Part shown: piece after piece, positions 31,314 to 41,307 of the stretch
Layout of the letters: each line of letters starts with the position of its first letter
How positions within the stretch are numbered: position 1 is the first letter of the stretch
DNA from: Alopecurus myosuroides
Lineage: Eukaryota > Streptophyta > Magnoliopsida > Poales > Poaceae
Direction of reading: 5' to 3'
NCBI GenBank assembly: GCA_028641055.1
Contig: CM054060.1
Location: forward strand, 56,694,292-56,758,291
Length of the DNA: 64,000 nucleotides
Notes under the pieces: generated by a model
What the model saw: the letters and a program-made list of their open reading frames with translations, nothing else
What the model was told of the DNA's origin: nothing
Databases searched by the model: none
Made by a program: the position numbers and the translations under genes

Positions 31314-34300
31314 GGAAATGCTTCCGGGTCTAACAAATGGACAGTGGATAGTGGTGCATCCCAACATATGACCGGAAGCCTTGACGCAATAAGCAATCTT
31401 GAACCTCCTCTACCTCATCTTAATTGTGTCACTATTGGTGATAAGTCCGAGCTTAAGGTATTGGGACGAGGCAAGGTAGCAATCTCAAATGATTTATCAA
31501 TTGAGAATGTTCTCCTTGTTGAGTCCCTTGGCTATAATTTGATGTCCGTTCTTCAACTTGCGAATTGTGGTTTCACCTCGTTCTTTAATAAAGAGAGTGT
31601 GATTGTCACTTGGGAGACATCTCTTAAAGTAGCCTTTGTTGGGTTTGTCGAGAACGGTATGTATGTAGTGGACTTCTCTAAAGAAGACACGTGGGCCGCG
31701 ACATGCCTAATGGCTAAAGTTGATGTGGGATGGCTTTGGCATCGCCGACTAGCCCACACCAATATGAGAATGTTGCATGATCTCCAAAGTGGAAATCACG
31801 TTCTAGGACTAACCAAAGCTAAATTTGCTAAAGATCGTGTGTGTAGCTCTTGCACCTTTGGGAAGCAACATGGAGAACAACACCCAACCAAGACATCTAT
31901 CTCCACTACAAGAATTCTCGAGCTCATTCACTTAGATCTCTTTGGTCCACTATCCTATGATAGTCTCGGAGGAAAGAAGTATTGTTTGGTAATTGTGGAT
32001 GACTATTCAAGATATTGTTGGGTGTATTTCTTCAAGAGAAAAAGTGAAACTCAAAGTAGAGTCATCGAGTTCATCACTCTAGTTGAGCGCCAACACAATG
32101 CTACCATATTGGCTATCCGGAGTGATAATGGCTCGGAGTTCAAGAACTACACCGTTGAGGGTTTTCTTAGTGAAGAGGGCATTGCTCATCAATACTCCAC
32201 TCCTTATACCCCTCAACAAAATGGTGTTGCGGAGAGAAAGAACCGGACTTTGATGGATGCGGCTAGAACTATGATTGCGGAGTTCTCTTCTCCCTATAAC
32301 TTTTGGGCCGAAGCCGTCTCCACCGCATGTCACGCCACCAACCGGTTATATCTTCGCAAGATCTTGAACAGGACCCCCTATGAGATTCTCACGGGTAAGA
32401 AACCGGATGTATCTTACTTCAAGGTCTTCGGTTACAAGTGCTTCATTCGCAAGAAAGGTAAACGGTTGTCAAAATTTGAGACTAGATCTTATGAGGGCAT
32501 TTTTGTTGGTTATGCCACAAACGCTCACGCCTATAGAGTCTACAACAAGTCCACCGGACAAGTTGAAGAAGCTATAGACGTGGTGTTTGATGAGGATAAT
32601 GGCTCCCAAGGGGGGCGTATAGATCATGGTGTTGTAGGAGATGCAATTCCTCCCATCGTCATAAGAAGAATGGGGATTGGTGAAATAATCCCCATTGAGG
32701 GACACCGGATGACGGAGGGAGAAGGACTATGCCCCACTCAAGTGGAGCCATTGACTACACCCATTGATGATCAAGCAATCCAACAAGATGCACCAAGCCC
32801 TCAAGCTAACGATCAAGGCCAAGCTAATGAACAAGGCCAAGCAACACACCTAAATCATGATCAAGATTCTATTATTGTTGAGAATGCTCAACCTAGTGGT
32901 GATTCATCACCCATTATTGATCAAGGACAAAATGAAGATGGGCATGTCTCCGATGAAGAAGGTGATTCTCAATCCATATCCAAGGAATCTTTGGAGGAGA
33001 TATTGGCTCGAAGAGCAAAGAGAAGGCTAGAGAATCTTGAACGAGCGGGCCATACGGAGGACATGATTCTTGGTCAAGTTCGTGGAAGAGTGGTCACTAG
33101 AAGGCAATTGGCGGATTTTAGCAAGGCTCATGCATTTGTCTCCTTCATTGAACCCAAGAAGGTATATGAAGCTCTCGAAGATCAAGATTGGCTTGAAGCC
33201 ATGCATGATGAACTCAATAACTTCGAGCGCAACAAGGTGTGGAAATTAGTGCCAAGACTCAAGGATTGCAAAAATGTCATTGGTACCAAATGGGTGTTCA
33301 AGAACAAGCAAGACAAAGATGGTATTGTCATTCGCAACAAGGCAAGATTGGTGGCCCAAGGTTTTTCTCAAGTCGAAGGTATCGATTTCGGTGAAACCTT
33401 TGCCCCCGTAGCTCTCCTTGAATCCATTCGTATCTTACTTGCCTATGCATCTCATCATAACTTCAAATTACAACAAATGGATGTCAAAAGTGCTTTTCTT
33501 AATGGTCCCATTAATGAGTTAGTATATGTCAAGCAACCTCCGGGTTTCGAGGATCCCAACCACCCCGATCATGTCTATAAACTTGATAAGGCGCTCTATG
33601 GACTTAAACAAGCTCCACGTGCGTGGTATGAGCACCTTAAAGAGTTTCTAGTAGATCGCGGGTTTAATGTTGGTTTAATCGATCCTACCCTCTTTACCAA
33701 GACGGTTGGAGGTGACTTGTTCATATGCCAACTCTATGTGGATGACATCATTTTTGGGTCTACTAACACCTTGTTCAATGAGGAGTTTTGCAAGCTTATG
33801 ACCGATAGGTTTGAGATGTCTATGATGGGAGAATTGGAGTTCTTTCTTGGCTTCGAAGTGAATCAATATTATGAAGGAACCTTCATCAAACAAGCCAAAT
33901 ATACTCAAGACATGCTCAAGAGATTTAATATGAATGATGCCAAACCTATGAAGACCCCTATGTCCACGACCACCGACTTGAAACCCGACCCTAATGGGAA
34001 AGAGGTAGATCAAAAGGTATACCGCTCCATGATTGGCTCTTTGCTTTACCTTTGTGCATCTAGACCCGATATCATGTATAGCGTAGGTAAATGTGCAAGG
34101 TTTCAAGCCTCTCCGAGGCAAAGTCATTTGGAAGCCGTGAAACGAATCTTTCGATATCTAGTTCATACCCCAAACTTCGGTCTTTGGTACCCAAAGGGTT
34201 CAAGCTTTCAGCTTATTGGTTACTCGGATGCGGATTATGCGGGAGAGAAGACGGATAGGAAGTCCACATCCGGCGGTTGCCAATTTCTTGGCCGCTCCTT

Positions 34301-34688
34301 GGTGTGTTGGTCTTCCAAGAAGCAAAATTGTATTGCTCTCTCCACCACCGAGGCCGAGTATATCTCCGCGGCAAGTTGTTGTGCCCAATTGCTATGGATG
34401 AGGCAAACTTTGAAGGATTATGGTATTCACTTTGACAAGGTGCCTCTTCTTTGTGACAATGAGAGTGCTATCAAGATCGCCTACAACCCGGTTCTTCACT
34501 CCAAGACGAAGCATATTGAGATTCGTCATCACTTTATTCGGGATCATGTTGAGAAAGGTGATATTGATCTCTCTTATGTCTCCACCACGGATCAACTTGC
34601 CGATATCTTCACGAAGGCCCTTGATGAACCAAGATTTCGAGCTTTGAGGAATGAACTAAATGTCATCGATTCTTCCAACTTCACTTGA
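31314..34688 (+). CDS. SIRE-like Pol: protease, integrase, RT, RNase H (~1125 aa), separate frame from Gag
   Basis: The frame opens at 31314, right after an in-frame TAG (31311-31313), and reads [20 protein letters not shown], the protease. GAG-pre-integrase [15 protein letters not shown], integrase [16 protein letters not shown] and [27 protein letters not shown] and [10 protein letters not shown] near residue 807, and RNase [15 protein letters not shown] and [12 protein letters not shown] follow, ending [13 protein letters not shown]. All key motifs are present. No ATG lies between 31314 and the protease motif in this frame. The frame is +1 relative to Gag and starts ten bases after the Gag stop, so expression cannot be by simple frameshift. 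TTGTAG at 31308-31313 could be a splice acceptor (inference). Confidence 0.92.
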   Translation, partial: GNASGSNKWTVDSGASQHMTGSLDAISNLEPPLPHLNCVTIGDKSELKVLGRGKVAISNDLSIENVLLVESLGYNLMSVLQLANCGFTSFFNKESVIVTWETSLKVAFVGFVENGMYVVDFSKEDTWAATCLMAKVDVGWLWHRRLAHTNMRMLHDLQSGNHVLGLTKAKFAKDRVCSSCTFGKQHGEQHPTKTSISTTRILELIHLDLFGPLSYDSLGGKKYCLVIVDDYSRYCWVYFFKRKSETQSRVIEFITLVERQHNATILAIRSDNGSEFKNYTVEGFLSEEGIAHQYSTPYTPQQNGVAERKNRTLMDAARTMIAEFSSPYNFWAEAVSTACHATNRLYLRKILNRTPYEILTGKKPDVSYFKVFGYKCFIRKKGKRLSKFETRSYEGIFVGYATNAHAYRVYNKSTGQVEEAIDVVFDEDNGSQGGRIDHGVVGDAIPPIVIRRMGIGEIIPIEGHRMTEGEGLCPTQVEPLTTPIDDQAIQQDAPSPQANDQGQANEQGQATHLNHDQDSIIVENAQPSGDSSPIIDQGQNEDGHVSDEEGDSQSISKESLEEILARRAKRRLENLERAGHTEDMILGQVRGRVVTRRQLADFSKAHAFVSFIEPKKVYEALEDQDWLEAMHDELNNFERNKVWKLVPRLKDCKNVIGTKWVFKNKQDKDGIVIRNKARLVAQGFSQVEGIDFGETFAPVALLESIRILLAYASHHNFKLQQMDVKSAFLNGPINELVYVKQPPGFEDPNHPDHVYKLDKALYGLKQAPRAWYEHLKEFLVDRGFNVGLIDPTLFTKTVGGDLFICQLYVDDIIFGSTNTLFNEEFCKLMTDRFEMSMMGELEFFLGFEVNQYYEGTFIKQAKYTQDMLKRFNMNDAKPMKTPMSTTTDLKPDPNGKEVDQKVYRSMIGSLLYLCASRPDIMYSVGKCARFQASPRQSHLEAVKRIFRYLVHTPNFGLWYPKGSSFQLIGYSDADYAGEKTDRKSTSGGCQFLGRSLVCWSSKKQNCIALSTTEAEYISAASCCAQLLWMRQTLKDYGIHFDKVPLLCDNESAIKIAYNPVLHSKTKHIEIRHHFIRDHVEKGDIDLSYVSTTDQLADIFTKALDEPRFRALRNELNVIDSSNFT

Positions 34689-35549
34689 AACCTTGCATAT
34701 CTACCTTCATTATACTTGCTATCTAGTTTAGGTGTAGGCATGGAAATAGGGGGAGCGCTACTCAATTCATGAGTATGCACTCCTTTTATTATGCGAAAAT
34801 CAATCCATCATTGCATATCTAGTCAATTTGTGACTCATTGTGCTTAATTGTGAGTAGTAATTTTGGACCCAAGATATATCTTCGCGGTGCCAAGTTACAC
34901 ACTCAAACATGGTGGCCTCGGCCACCGACATTTGATGTGTTTTTAATCATTTTCTCACATTATATCCACATCTTGACAACTCGTACGGGTTCGGTTTTTC
35001 ACTTGTTTTATGGTTCTTGCGAACCCCGTCGAGGAATGTCTCTCGTATGACAGTAACGTTTTTCCAACCCAAGCCCCACTTGCCCAAACCCTTGCTCTTA
35101 TAGTATTGCTCGAGTTTTTCCAATCTTGGCGTGCTGAAATTCATCTGGGCGGAACCTCCGGTGAAACCACCGGAGGCTCCGCCGGGCCTGTCCACCGGAA
35201 CCTCACCGGAGGCTCCGCTGGGTCCCTGTGGCTCAGCGGGCCAAAACCTAATGTTTTGGGACAGGGGCGGAGGCTCCGGTGAATTCCACCGGAGGCTCCG
35301 CTGGCGGGAGCGGAGGCTCCGGTGAAACCACCGGAGGCTCCGCCGGCGGAAAAATTACTGCGGATAAGATTGGGGCGCGCGAGGGTAAGTGAGATCCAAT
35401 CTCATTTTCCCCCACCCGCCCCCATCTTCCTCCTCTCAAACCTCCGCCGCCCCCAAGCTCACCGCCGCCGGATTCGGGTGCTCCACCGCGGGGAGACCTC
35501 CTCCTTGCATCGGGACGCCCCGGGAATCTTCCCTTCTTCCTTCTCCACC
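34689..35549 (+). other. SIRE-like Pol to third-ORF spacer with palindrome cluster
   Basis: This noncoding spacer includes, at about 35148-35345, a second cluster of the CACCGGAGGCTCCG motifs that fill the LTRs (GTGAAACCACCGGAGGCTCC at ~35159 and ~35322). GC-rich sequence with CCGCCGCC runs up to the third ORF and may be its promoter or leader. Confidence 0.7.
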
Positions 35550-37356
35550 ATGGATGAAGCCGGTATGTGCTCTCTCTCTCTCTCTCATCTAGTTGATGGA
35601 TGAGATGCATAAGAGTTCATGTTCTAGTCTTCTAGCTTTGTGGTTTTGGAGTTTTAGGGGTGATGTTTCTCAAGTACACACCCTAGCAACCTGGATAATG
35701 CATGTTAGGCTTGAATCGTTGCGGTTCTATGGGAAATTTTGCCCTAACCCTAGATTATTTAACCCTAACACCATGAATATCTTGGTTCTTTGGTTTGTGC
35801 GTGTCTTATTTGACTCGAGCTTTACTCGTTCTTCATATTCTCCTTGCTTTCTCTCTTTAGATGCTTCCGGTTCCAAGGGAAAAGGGCAACGGTACAAGTC
35901 CACGGGCCGCCGCAAGCCACAACCCGTGGATGAAATTCAAGAGGAACTTGACCGTACTCAAGGCAAGCGCAAGAGGTTTCCGGCTCCCGAGAAGACCTTG
36001 CCCCGGAAGAACACCGCTACAACCGCATCCAAGATGTCCGATGCGGCATTTGTGAAGGAAAGAAGGGAAAATCAATATGTCATTGCCCGTGACCGCCTAA
36101 TGCCCCAATTCCGGGGCAAGGATCCGCGTTTTCACACCGTCTTCCAAGGGCAAATCTATAATGAGATCTTGACGAGGAAGCCGAAGGACAATGTTGTTCC
36201 CCAACATGCTATAAGTATTGGTCACATGGAACGCAATCACAAGTACTTTGGGGAGGCCCTCGAGCTCATTGAGAAGTTTGGTCTCGGTCCCATTATCACT
36301 CTTCAACAAGACTTTGATGAAGAGCTCGTCTGTCAGTTCCTTGCCACAGTTCATCTTGGCAATGAGACCAACCGCCACCTCACTTGGATGACCAAGGGAA
36401 AACAACTTGATATCACTTGGAAGGATGTTGGAACTATTCTTGGTGGCTACCCAGATTTTGGTCCTTTTGCCAACGGAGAAGAATTTGCTAATGGATGGTT
36501 TCGAGTTCACTCCGCTCAAGCTAGTTCGAAGGATGACCTCACTCCCCTCTATCATTGGAAGAAATATGCCGTGGGTTTCGTCAAGGGTCTCTTTCCCACT
36601 TATGACATCATGTTACAGATCTATAGAGAGACTATCAATCCAAAGGCGGGCAATGTGGATGAGATTCAAGGTTTCATGAAGAACTTGATGCTTCTTACTC
36701 ATCAATACCGTATGGATGCCACTCCTCGCAAGCTTGATGTGCTTGACTACATTTGGAACGAGTTGTGGCATGTCATTGCCAACCGAAGGAATGCTTGTTT
36801 TGGGCCTTTCATCATGAAGATCATATTGCACGTGTGGAATGCTAAGTTTCCGGATGATCCTTTGGATGATTCACTTTGGATCTCTCATACGGAAAAGAGG
36901 CTTCTCATAAAGGATCACACCGAGCCCGTTGTGCATCCCACTCCAGCTATCCGCAAGCACAAGGCTAGGCCTCGTATCATTGTGGATGAGGAAGAAGAAG
37001 CCGAGGGTCCATCTCAACCCCCTCCCTCTAGCAATGCCTTCAAATGGATGGCTCGGGCTCTCAAGAAAGTATTTTGCTTGAACAAGAAGATTGAGCAACA
37101 TCAATGGGAAGCACATTATGATGCGGAACTCAAGGCACGTAAAAAGGCTCAAGCATCTCGTGAACGTCTCCGTGAAGAGGGTCTCTCCATTGAATCCCCG
37201 GTTCTTGATAGCATCACAGATTGGGATGCTTGGCAAGCTAAGGACTCCAAGGGCAAGCTCATTGAATGGTCCGAGGAAGAAGGAGACGAAGCCACTAGCT
37301 CTCACCACCGTGTTCCCTCCCCGGCTCCGGAAGCATCTCCCTCATCCTCCGAATGA
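35550..37356 (+). CDS. SIRE-like third ORF (env-position protein), predicted spliced, 502 aa
   Basis: Exon 1 is 35550-35562 (MDEA plus one base), with the strong context CCACCATGG. The intron 35563-35860 starts GTATGTG and ends after a pyrimidine tract TTTCTCTCTTTAG. Exon 2 is 35861-37356, continuing in frame as DASGSKGKGQRYKSTGRRK. The product is basic at the N-terminus. The middle region (QFLATVHLG, LTWMTKGKQLDITWKDVGTI, YPDFGPFANGEEFANGWF) resembles the 'putative plant transposon protein' domains found in plant retroelement accessory ORFs. The C-terminus is acidic and Ser/Pro-rich. I see no signal peptide or convincing membrane span, so an envelope role is not supported by sequence. The alternative start at 35593 lies inside the predicted intron and is less likely. 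Function unknown. Confidence 0.75.
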
Positions 37357-37759
37357 TTTGGGGCGTTAGCACTTGGCTCTCCCTTTTTTTTGGTATCTTG
37401 ATGCCAAAGGGGGAGAAAGATATATTAGGCAACGGGCATTTGCATGGTCCCTCAAGCTTTCTTTGATTTGCATCTCTCTTTTGCTTGAGGGAGTTTGATT
37501 TGAACTATTTGGAACTTCGTTTGTTTACCTTATTCGTATCTATCGTGAACCTCGCTATATTGTGATCATGTGTGAACCTCGTTTCATATTATCTATGTGT
37601 TATGTGTGCTATGTGTTATCATTGTCATATTATTAGTTTATATCATGTCTTAGTGATCTCAATATGAAAGGAGCATATCTTTAGGGGGAGCTCCGTTCAT
37701 ATTGAGTCCGTAATCATGCAAATAATTATGTTGTCATCAATTACCAAAAAGGGGGAGAT
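37357..37759 (+). other. SIRE-like 3' untranslated region and polypurine tract
   Basis: AT-rich noncoding sequence contains two internal GGGGGAG tracts (37408-37416 and 37683-37690) besides the terminal PPT at 37746-37759. Extra PPTs could serve as second plus-strand primers (inference). Confidence 0.7.
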
Positions 37760-39067
37760 TGAAAGATCATCGTCCGTTTTGGTAATTATATGACAACATA
37801 ACTGTTTGATCTAATGTTTGTTCAAATGATGAAAATGCCCAGGTTATTAGGTTCACTATATCTATGGGGCTAATGCTTGAGATATTCGAAAAGTGCTAAG
37901 AGAAAGAAAGCCAGGGAACCAAAATGTGCAGGGGCGGAAGCTCCGGTGAGGCTCAGCCCTCAACCTGTGCGCAAATAAGTTCCGGTGCACATCCGGTGGT
38001 TCCTCCGCCGAAATACCCTTCTGTTGGAAAGTGGCGGAGGTTCCACCGGAGGCTCCGGTGGACATCCGGTGGCCCCCTGGTCCAAGTGCAAATGGACTCC
38101 GGTGGAGGGTCCGGTGGTAGCTCCGCCAGCTACCCCTTCTGTTGGAAAGTGGCGGAGGTTCCACCGGAGTCTCCGGTGCGGGTCCGGTGGGCGGAACCTC
38201 CGCTCGATCCACCGGAGCCTCCGGCCTCCTCAGCAGCGCGCAAAGGATAAGGCACTGCGCAACTGCGCAGTGCAAAGAAGACCCACCGGAGCCTCCGGTG
38301 AAACCACCGGAGCCTCCGGTGCCCTGGACTGCAAACGGCCACTTCGTGGCCAAGAGTATAAATACCCCTTCACCTACCTCATAAATGCTAAGCTTTTCCC
38401 ACTCTCTCTCCTAGCCATTAATGAAAGCTTCAACCTCTTAGATCTCCTTCTCCGTCCACCCAATCACTCCCAAACTTGGTGGAGAGCTAGAGGAGACCTA
38501 GATCCACACTTCCACCAAAGGAATCTCAAATCCATCCACCACAACCTAGTAGATCTAGAATCCTACTTGAGGCCTAGAAACCTTAGTAGATCTCGTGCTT
38601 GTAGTTTCCACCTTGTTGCAAGAAGCTACGGATTGCTTGAGAGCCTCCATCCTTGTGGAGTGACCTCAAGCCCTTGTAAAGGTTTGGTCAACGCCTTCAA
38701 GTCGACCTCATAGTGGAAACGAGCATCTCCCTCACCGGAGAAGCTCAAGGAGAACAAGGTGTGCACAACCGTGCTATTGAGGAGCGCCTAGGTGGCTCCC
38801 CACCTCTCCAACGTAGACGTACTTCTCTTGAGAAGGAACTACGGTGAAACATATCCTTGTCTCCTTGTTTACACTTGTTGTTTCCTTTACTACCTTACGC
38901 TTTACTTCCGTTGCGCATACTACTCTCTTCACATAGGTTGTTCACTTAGTTGCACATCTAGAGAATCGTATCTTATCTTACTAAGCCCCTTAAAAAGAAA
39001 AGAAAAGAAAAATTGGTAGTCAACCTATTCACCCCCCCCCCCTCTAGTTGACCATAGTGCACTTTCA
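37760..39067 (+). repeat. 3' LTR of the SIRE-like element
   Basis: It is 1308 bp. It matches the 5' LTR apart from a 52-base loss near 37943, a 21-base gain near 38299, about two extra Cs near 39040, and roughly three substitutions I noticed by eye. TATAAATA lies at 38357-38364. Confidence 0.93.
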
Positions 39068-40470
39068 GTAGCAAAGTGAAAATAATTGCTTGGAGGTGTT
39101 ATGTTAGGACCTAGGAACACCCAATACAAATGTTCTACCCACACCTCTTGAAAATATTCCTCCCGAATTGCAGATCCGGAAGTTGACTCTAAATATTCTT
39201 GAAACCCATCAGGGAGAAGGCGGCGATGGTGAAGCCTTAAACAAAGAGTAAGGGAATCTTGGGCATATACAACCCAAATAATACTTGTAAACACATGGTA
39301 TGGAAACCATTAGCATCTGGTGGTACTCAGATGCTCCGAAGACCCTCTCCGCCGAAATCCTAGACCCGTTGGAGAAAAGTCTGACTTATCATTCTATCCT
39401 CTATACATGAGCTGGAACGGGGTAGCAAAGTGGAAATAATTGCTTGATTATGTTTTTTTAGGCCCTATAAACACCCAAGACAATGGTCAACCCATACTCT
39501 TGTCAAGATTCCACCCGTTCGTCAAATCTGAGAGTTTTGGGCTCAGAGTAGTTTTGAAACCAGCCAGAGAGAAGCTAAAGTCGGCGAAGCCCTAACATAA
39601 AGAGCGAGGGAATGTTGGGCATCTACAACCCAAATTACCTGTACTCACATGGTATGGAAACAAATAGTATTTTGTGGGACTCATATGCTCCAAAGCCCCT
39701 CTGCAGCGAAACGCTAGACCCGCTGGAGAAAAGTCTGACTTATCGGTCTATCCTCTATGCGTGAGCCGGAAGGGGGTAGCAAAGTGGAACTAATTTTTTT
39801 TTGTGTTTTTTTAGGCCCTAGGAACACTCAATACAATGGTCTACCCATACTCTTGACAAGATTCCCCCGTTTCGTCACATCCAGGAGTTTCAGTCTCAAA
39901 GTACTTCTGAAACCAGCCAGAGAGAAGCCAAAGCCGGTGAAATCCTCACACAAAGATTGAGGGAATGTTGGGCATATACAACTTAAATTATACCTGTACA
40001 CGCATGGTATGAAAACCAATAAAATTTGGTGGGAGTGAGATGCTTCGGAGCCCTTCTCCGGCGAAACCCTAGACCCGCTAGAGAAAAGTTTGACTTATCG
40101 GTATATCTCCTATACGTGAGCCGAAAGGGGTAGCAAAATGGAACTAATTGTTTGGTTGTGTTTGGTTAGGCGCTAGAAACACCCACGACAATGTTCTATA
40201 CATACTCTTGATAAGATTTCCCCTGTTTCTTCAGATTCGGGAGTTTCGAGCTCTAAGTAGTGCTAAAACCAGCCGGAGAGAAGCTATGCCGTGAAACCCT
40301 AACACAAAGAGTGAGAGGATCCTGGAAATCTACAAGCCAAATAACACTTGTAATGATATGAAAACCACTAGCATTTGGTGGGAGTCAGACGCTCCGGAGC
40401 CCCTCTCCCGTGAAACCCTAAACCCACTGGAGAAAAGTCCAACTTATTGGTCTATCACCTTGAGCAGCGT
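39068..40470. repeat. Satellite-like tandem array, right part (unit ~354 bp)
   Basis: The CTAGACCCGCTGGAGAAAAGT landmark occurs at about 39361, 39715, 40068 and 40422, spaced 353-354 bp. It continues the array at 25880-27250. The unit spanning the insertion site, after removal of the retrotransposon, is ~360 bp, which confirms one continuous array before insertion. I could not match it to a named Triticeae satellite. Confidence 0.9.
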
Positions 40471-40619
40471 CGGAGGGGTACACAAGAGGAAACATCTGCT
40501 TTCTCGTGCTATTTTATCTTAAATCCCGTTTTTTACTCTCATAAAATGTGATACAGTCTTTCGAAAATGTTGCACGGTGGACGAAAATAAACCACACATG
40601 GAGAAATAGGAGAAAAATA

Positions 40620-41020
40620 CCTATAATGATGGCCTTTTATCGGGGCCGTCGCCATAGCTTTTGGTGGGACCAATCTGACCACGCTGGCACTGGCTAAGCT
40701 GACGACCAAAGGTATGCCTACGGCCAAACCAGATGGCCGTAGGCATAGCTTTTGGCGGGCCCATTTGGCCACGCTGGCAGCTAGGTAAGCCGACGGCCAA
40801 AGGTATGCCGACGGCCGTGCCGAAATGCCGTAGGCATAGATTATATATGCTGACGGCCAAAGCTATGCCGACGGCTGTTCCGAAAGGCCGTAGGCATAGG
40901 TGCTATATGCCGACGGCCAAAGGTACGCCGACGGTTTTTTTTTGCCGTCGACATACCACCTTGTATGCCGACGGCCCCGACTAAAAGCCGTCGGCATACC
41001 TTTTGCCGTCGGCATCTGCC
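40620..41020. repeat. CACTA subterminal repeats, right end
   Basis: TATGCCGACGGC / GCCGTCGGCATA and GCCGTAGGCATA variants recur in both orientations up to the right terminal repeat, mirroring the left end at 21270-21625. Confidence 0.88.
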
Positions 41021-41204
41021 CGTTTTCCTGTAGTGATGGCTAAGCCGACCAAGAGAAACCAGGAAGAGTTCCCACACACACTGACAGCGACACACGCCCA
41101 AGGGTTCTTCCAATCATATTCTCCATCCCAAATGATAAAAAGTGGCCCTTTTTTCCATAACTACTACGGAGTAGTATATATTTGGACTTAAAAAAAAACT
41201 ACTA

Positions 41205-41307
41205 CTCCCTCCGATCCATATTAATAGGTGCTGAAGTGGATGTATCTAGACATGTTTTATTGCTAGATACATCCATTTCAGCACCTATTAATATGGATCG
41301 GAGGGAG
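41205..41307. mobile_element. Stowaway-type MITE, 103 bp
   Basis: Same family and length as 18605-18707, with the internal loop reversed, flanked by TA (41203-41204 and 41308-41309). Confidence 0.93.

Larger units (their letters stand above)
27251..39067 (+). mobile_element. SIRE/Maximus-like copia retrotransposon with an extra ORF, 11.8 kb
   Basis: LTRs lie at 27251-28587 and 37760-39067, flanked by the 5 bp repeat GTAGC (27246-27250 and 39068-39072). The PBS TGGTATCAGAGC (28590-28601) follows the 5' LTR and the PPT AAAAAGGGGGAGAT precedes the 3' LTR. Gag (28640-31303), Pol (31314-34688) and a third, intron-containing ORF (35550-37356) lie in order on the plus strand. The long coiled-coil Gag, large size and a third ORF after Pol are hallmarks of the SIRE lineage; the family name is inference. 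LTR differences are few, mostly repeat-unit indels, so the insertion is recent. Confidence 0.93.
21256..41035. mobile_element. CACTA DNA transposon, non-autonomous, carrying a nested SIRE-like element
   Basis: The left end CACTACAGGAAA (21256) and right end TTTTCCTGTAGTG (to 41035) are inverted repeats, flanked by the 3 bp duplication ATG (21253-21255 and 41036-41038). Both ends carry GCCGTCGGCATA-type subterminal repeats. Subtracting the 11.8 kb retrotransposon leaves about 8 kb. I find no TNP2-like transposase inside, so it probably moves in trans. The flanks rejoin into host sequence matching 17590-17850, which supports both ends. The interior includes a tandem array of ~354 bp units. Confidence 0.88.

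Noticed and set aside
31344..31346. GTG at 31344 as Pol start
   Set aside because: Non-ATG starts are unlikely here, and the protease motif with its usual N-terminal context extends upstream to 31314.
35593..35862. ATG at 35593 as the start of the third SIRE-like ORF
   Set aside because: It falls in the predicted intron, has poor context, and gives a Phe/Leu/Trp-rich stretch just after a (TC)n tract. I kept it only as an alternative.
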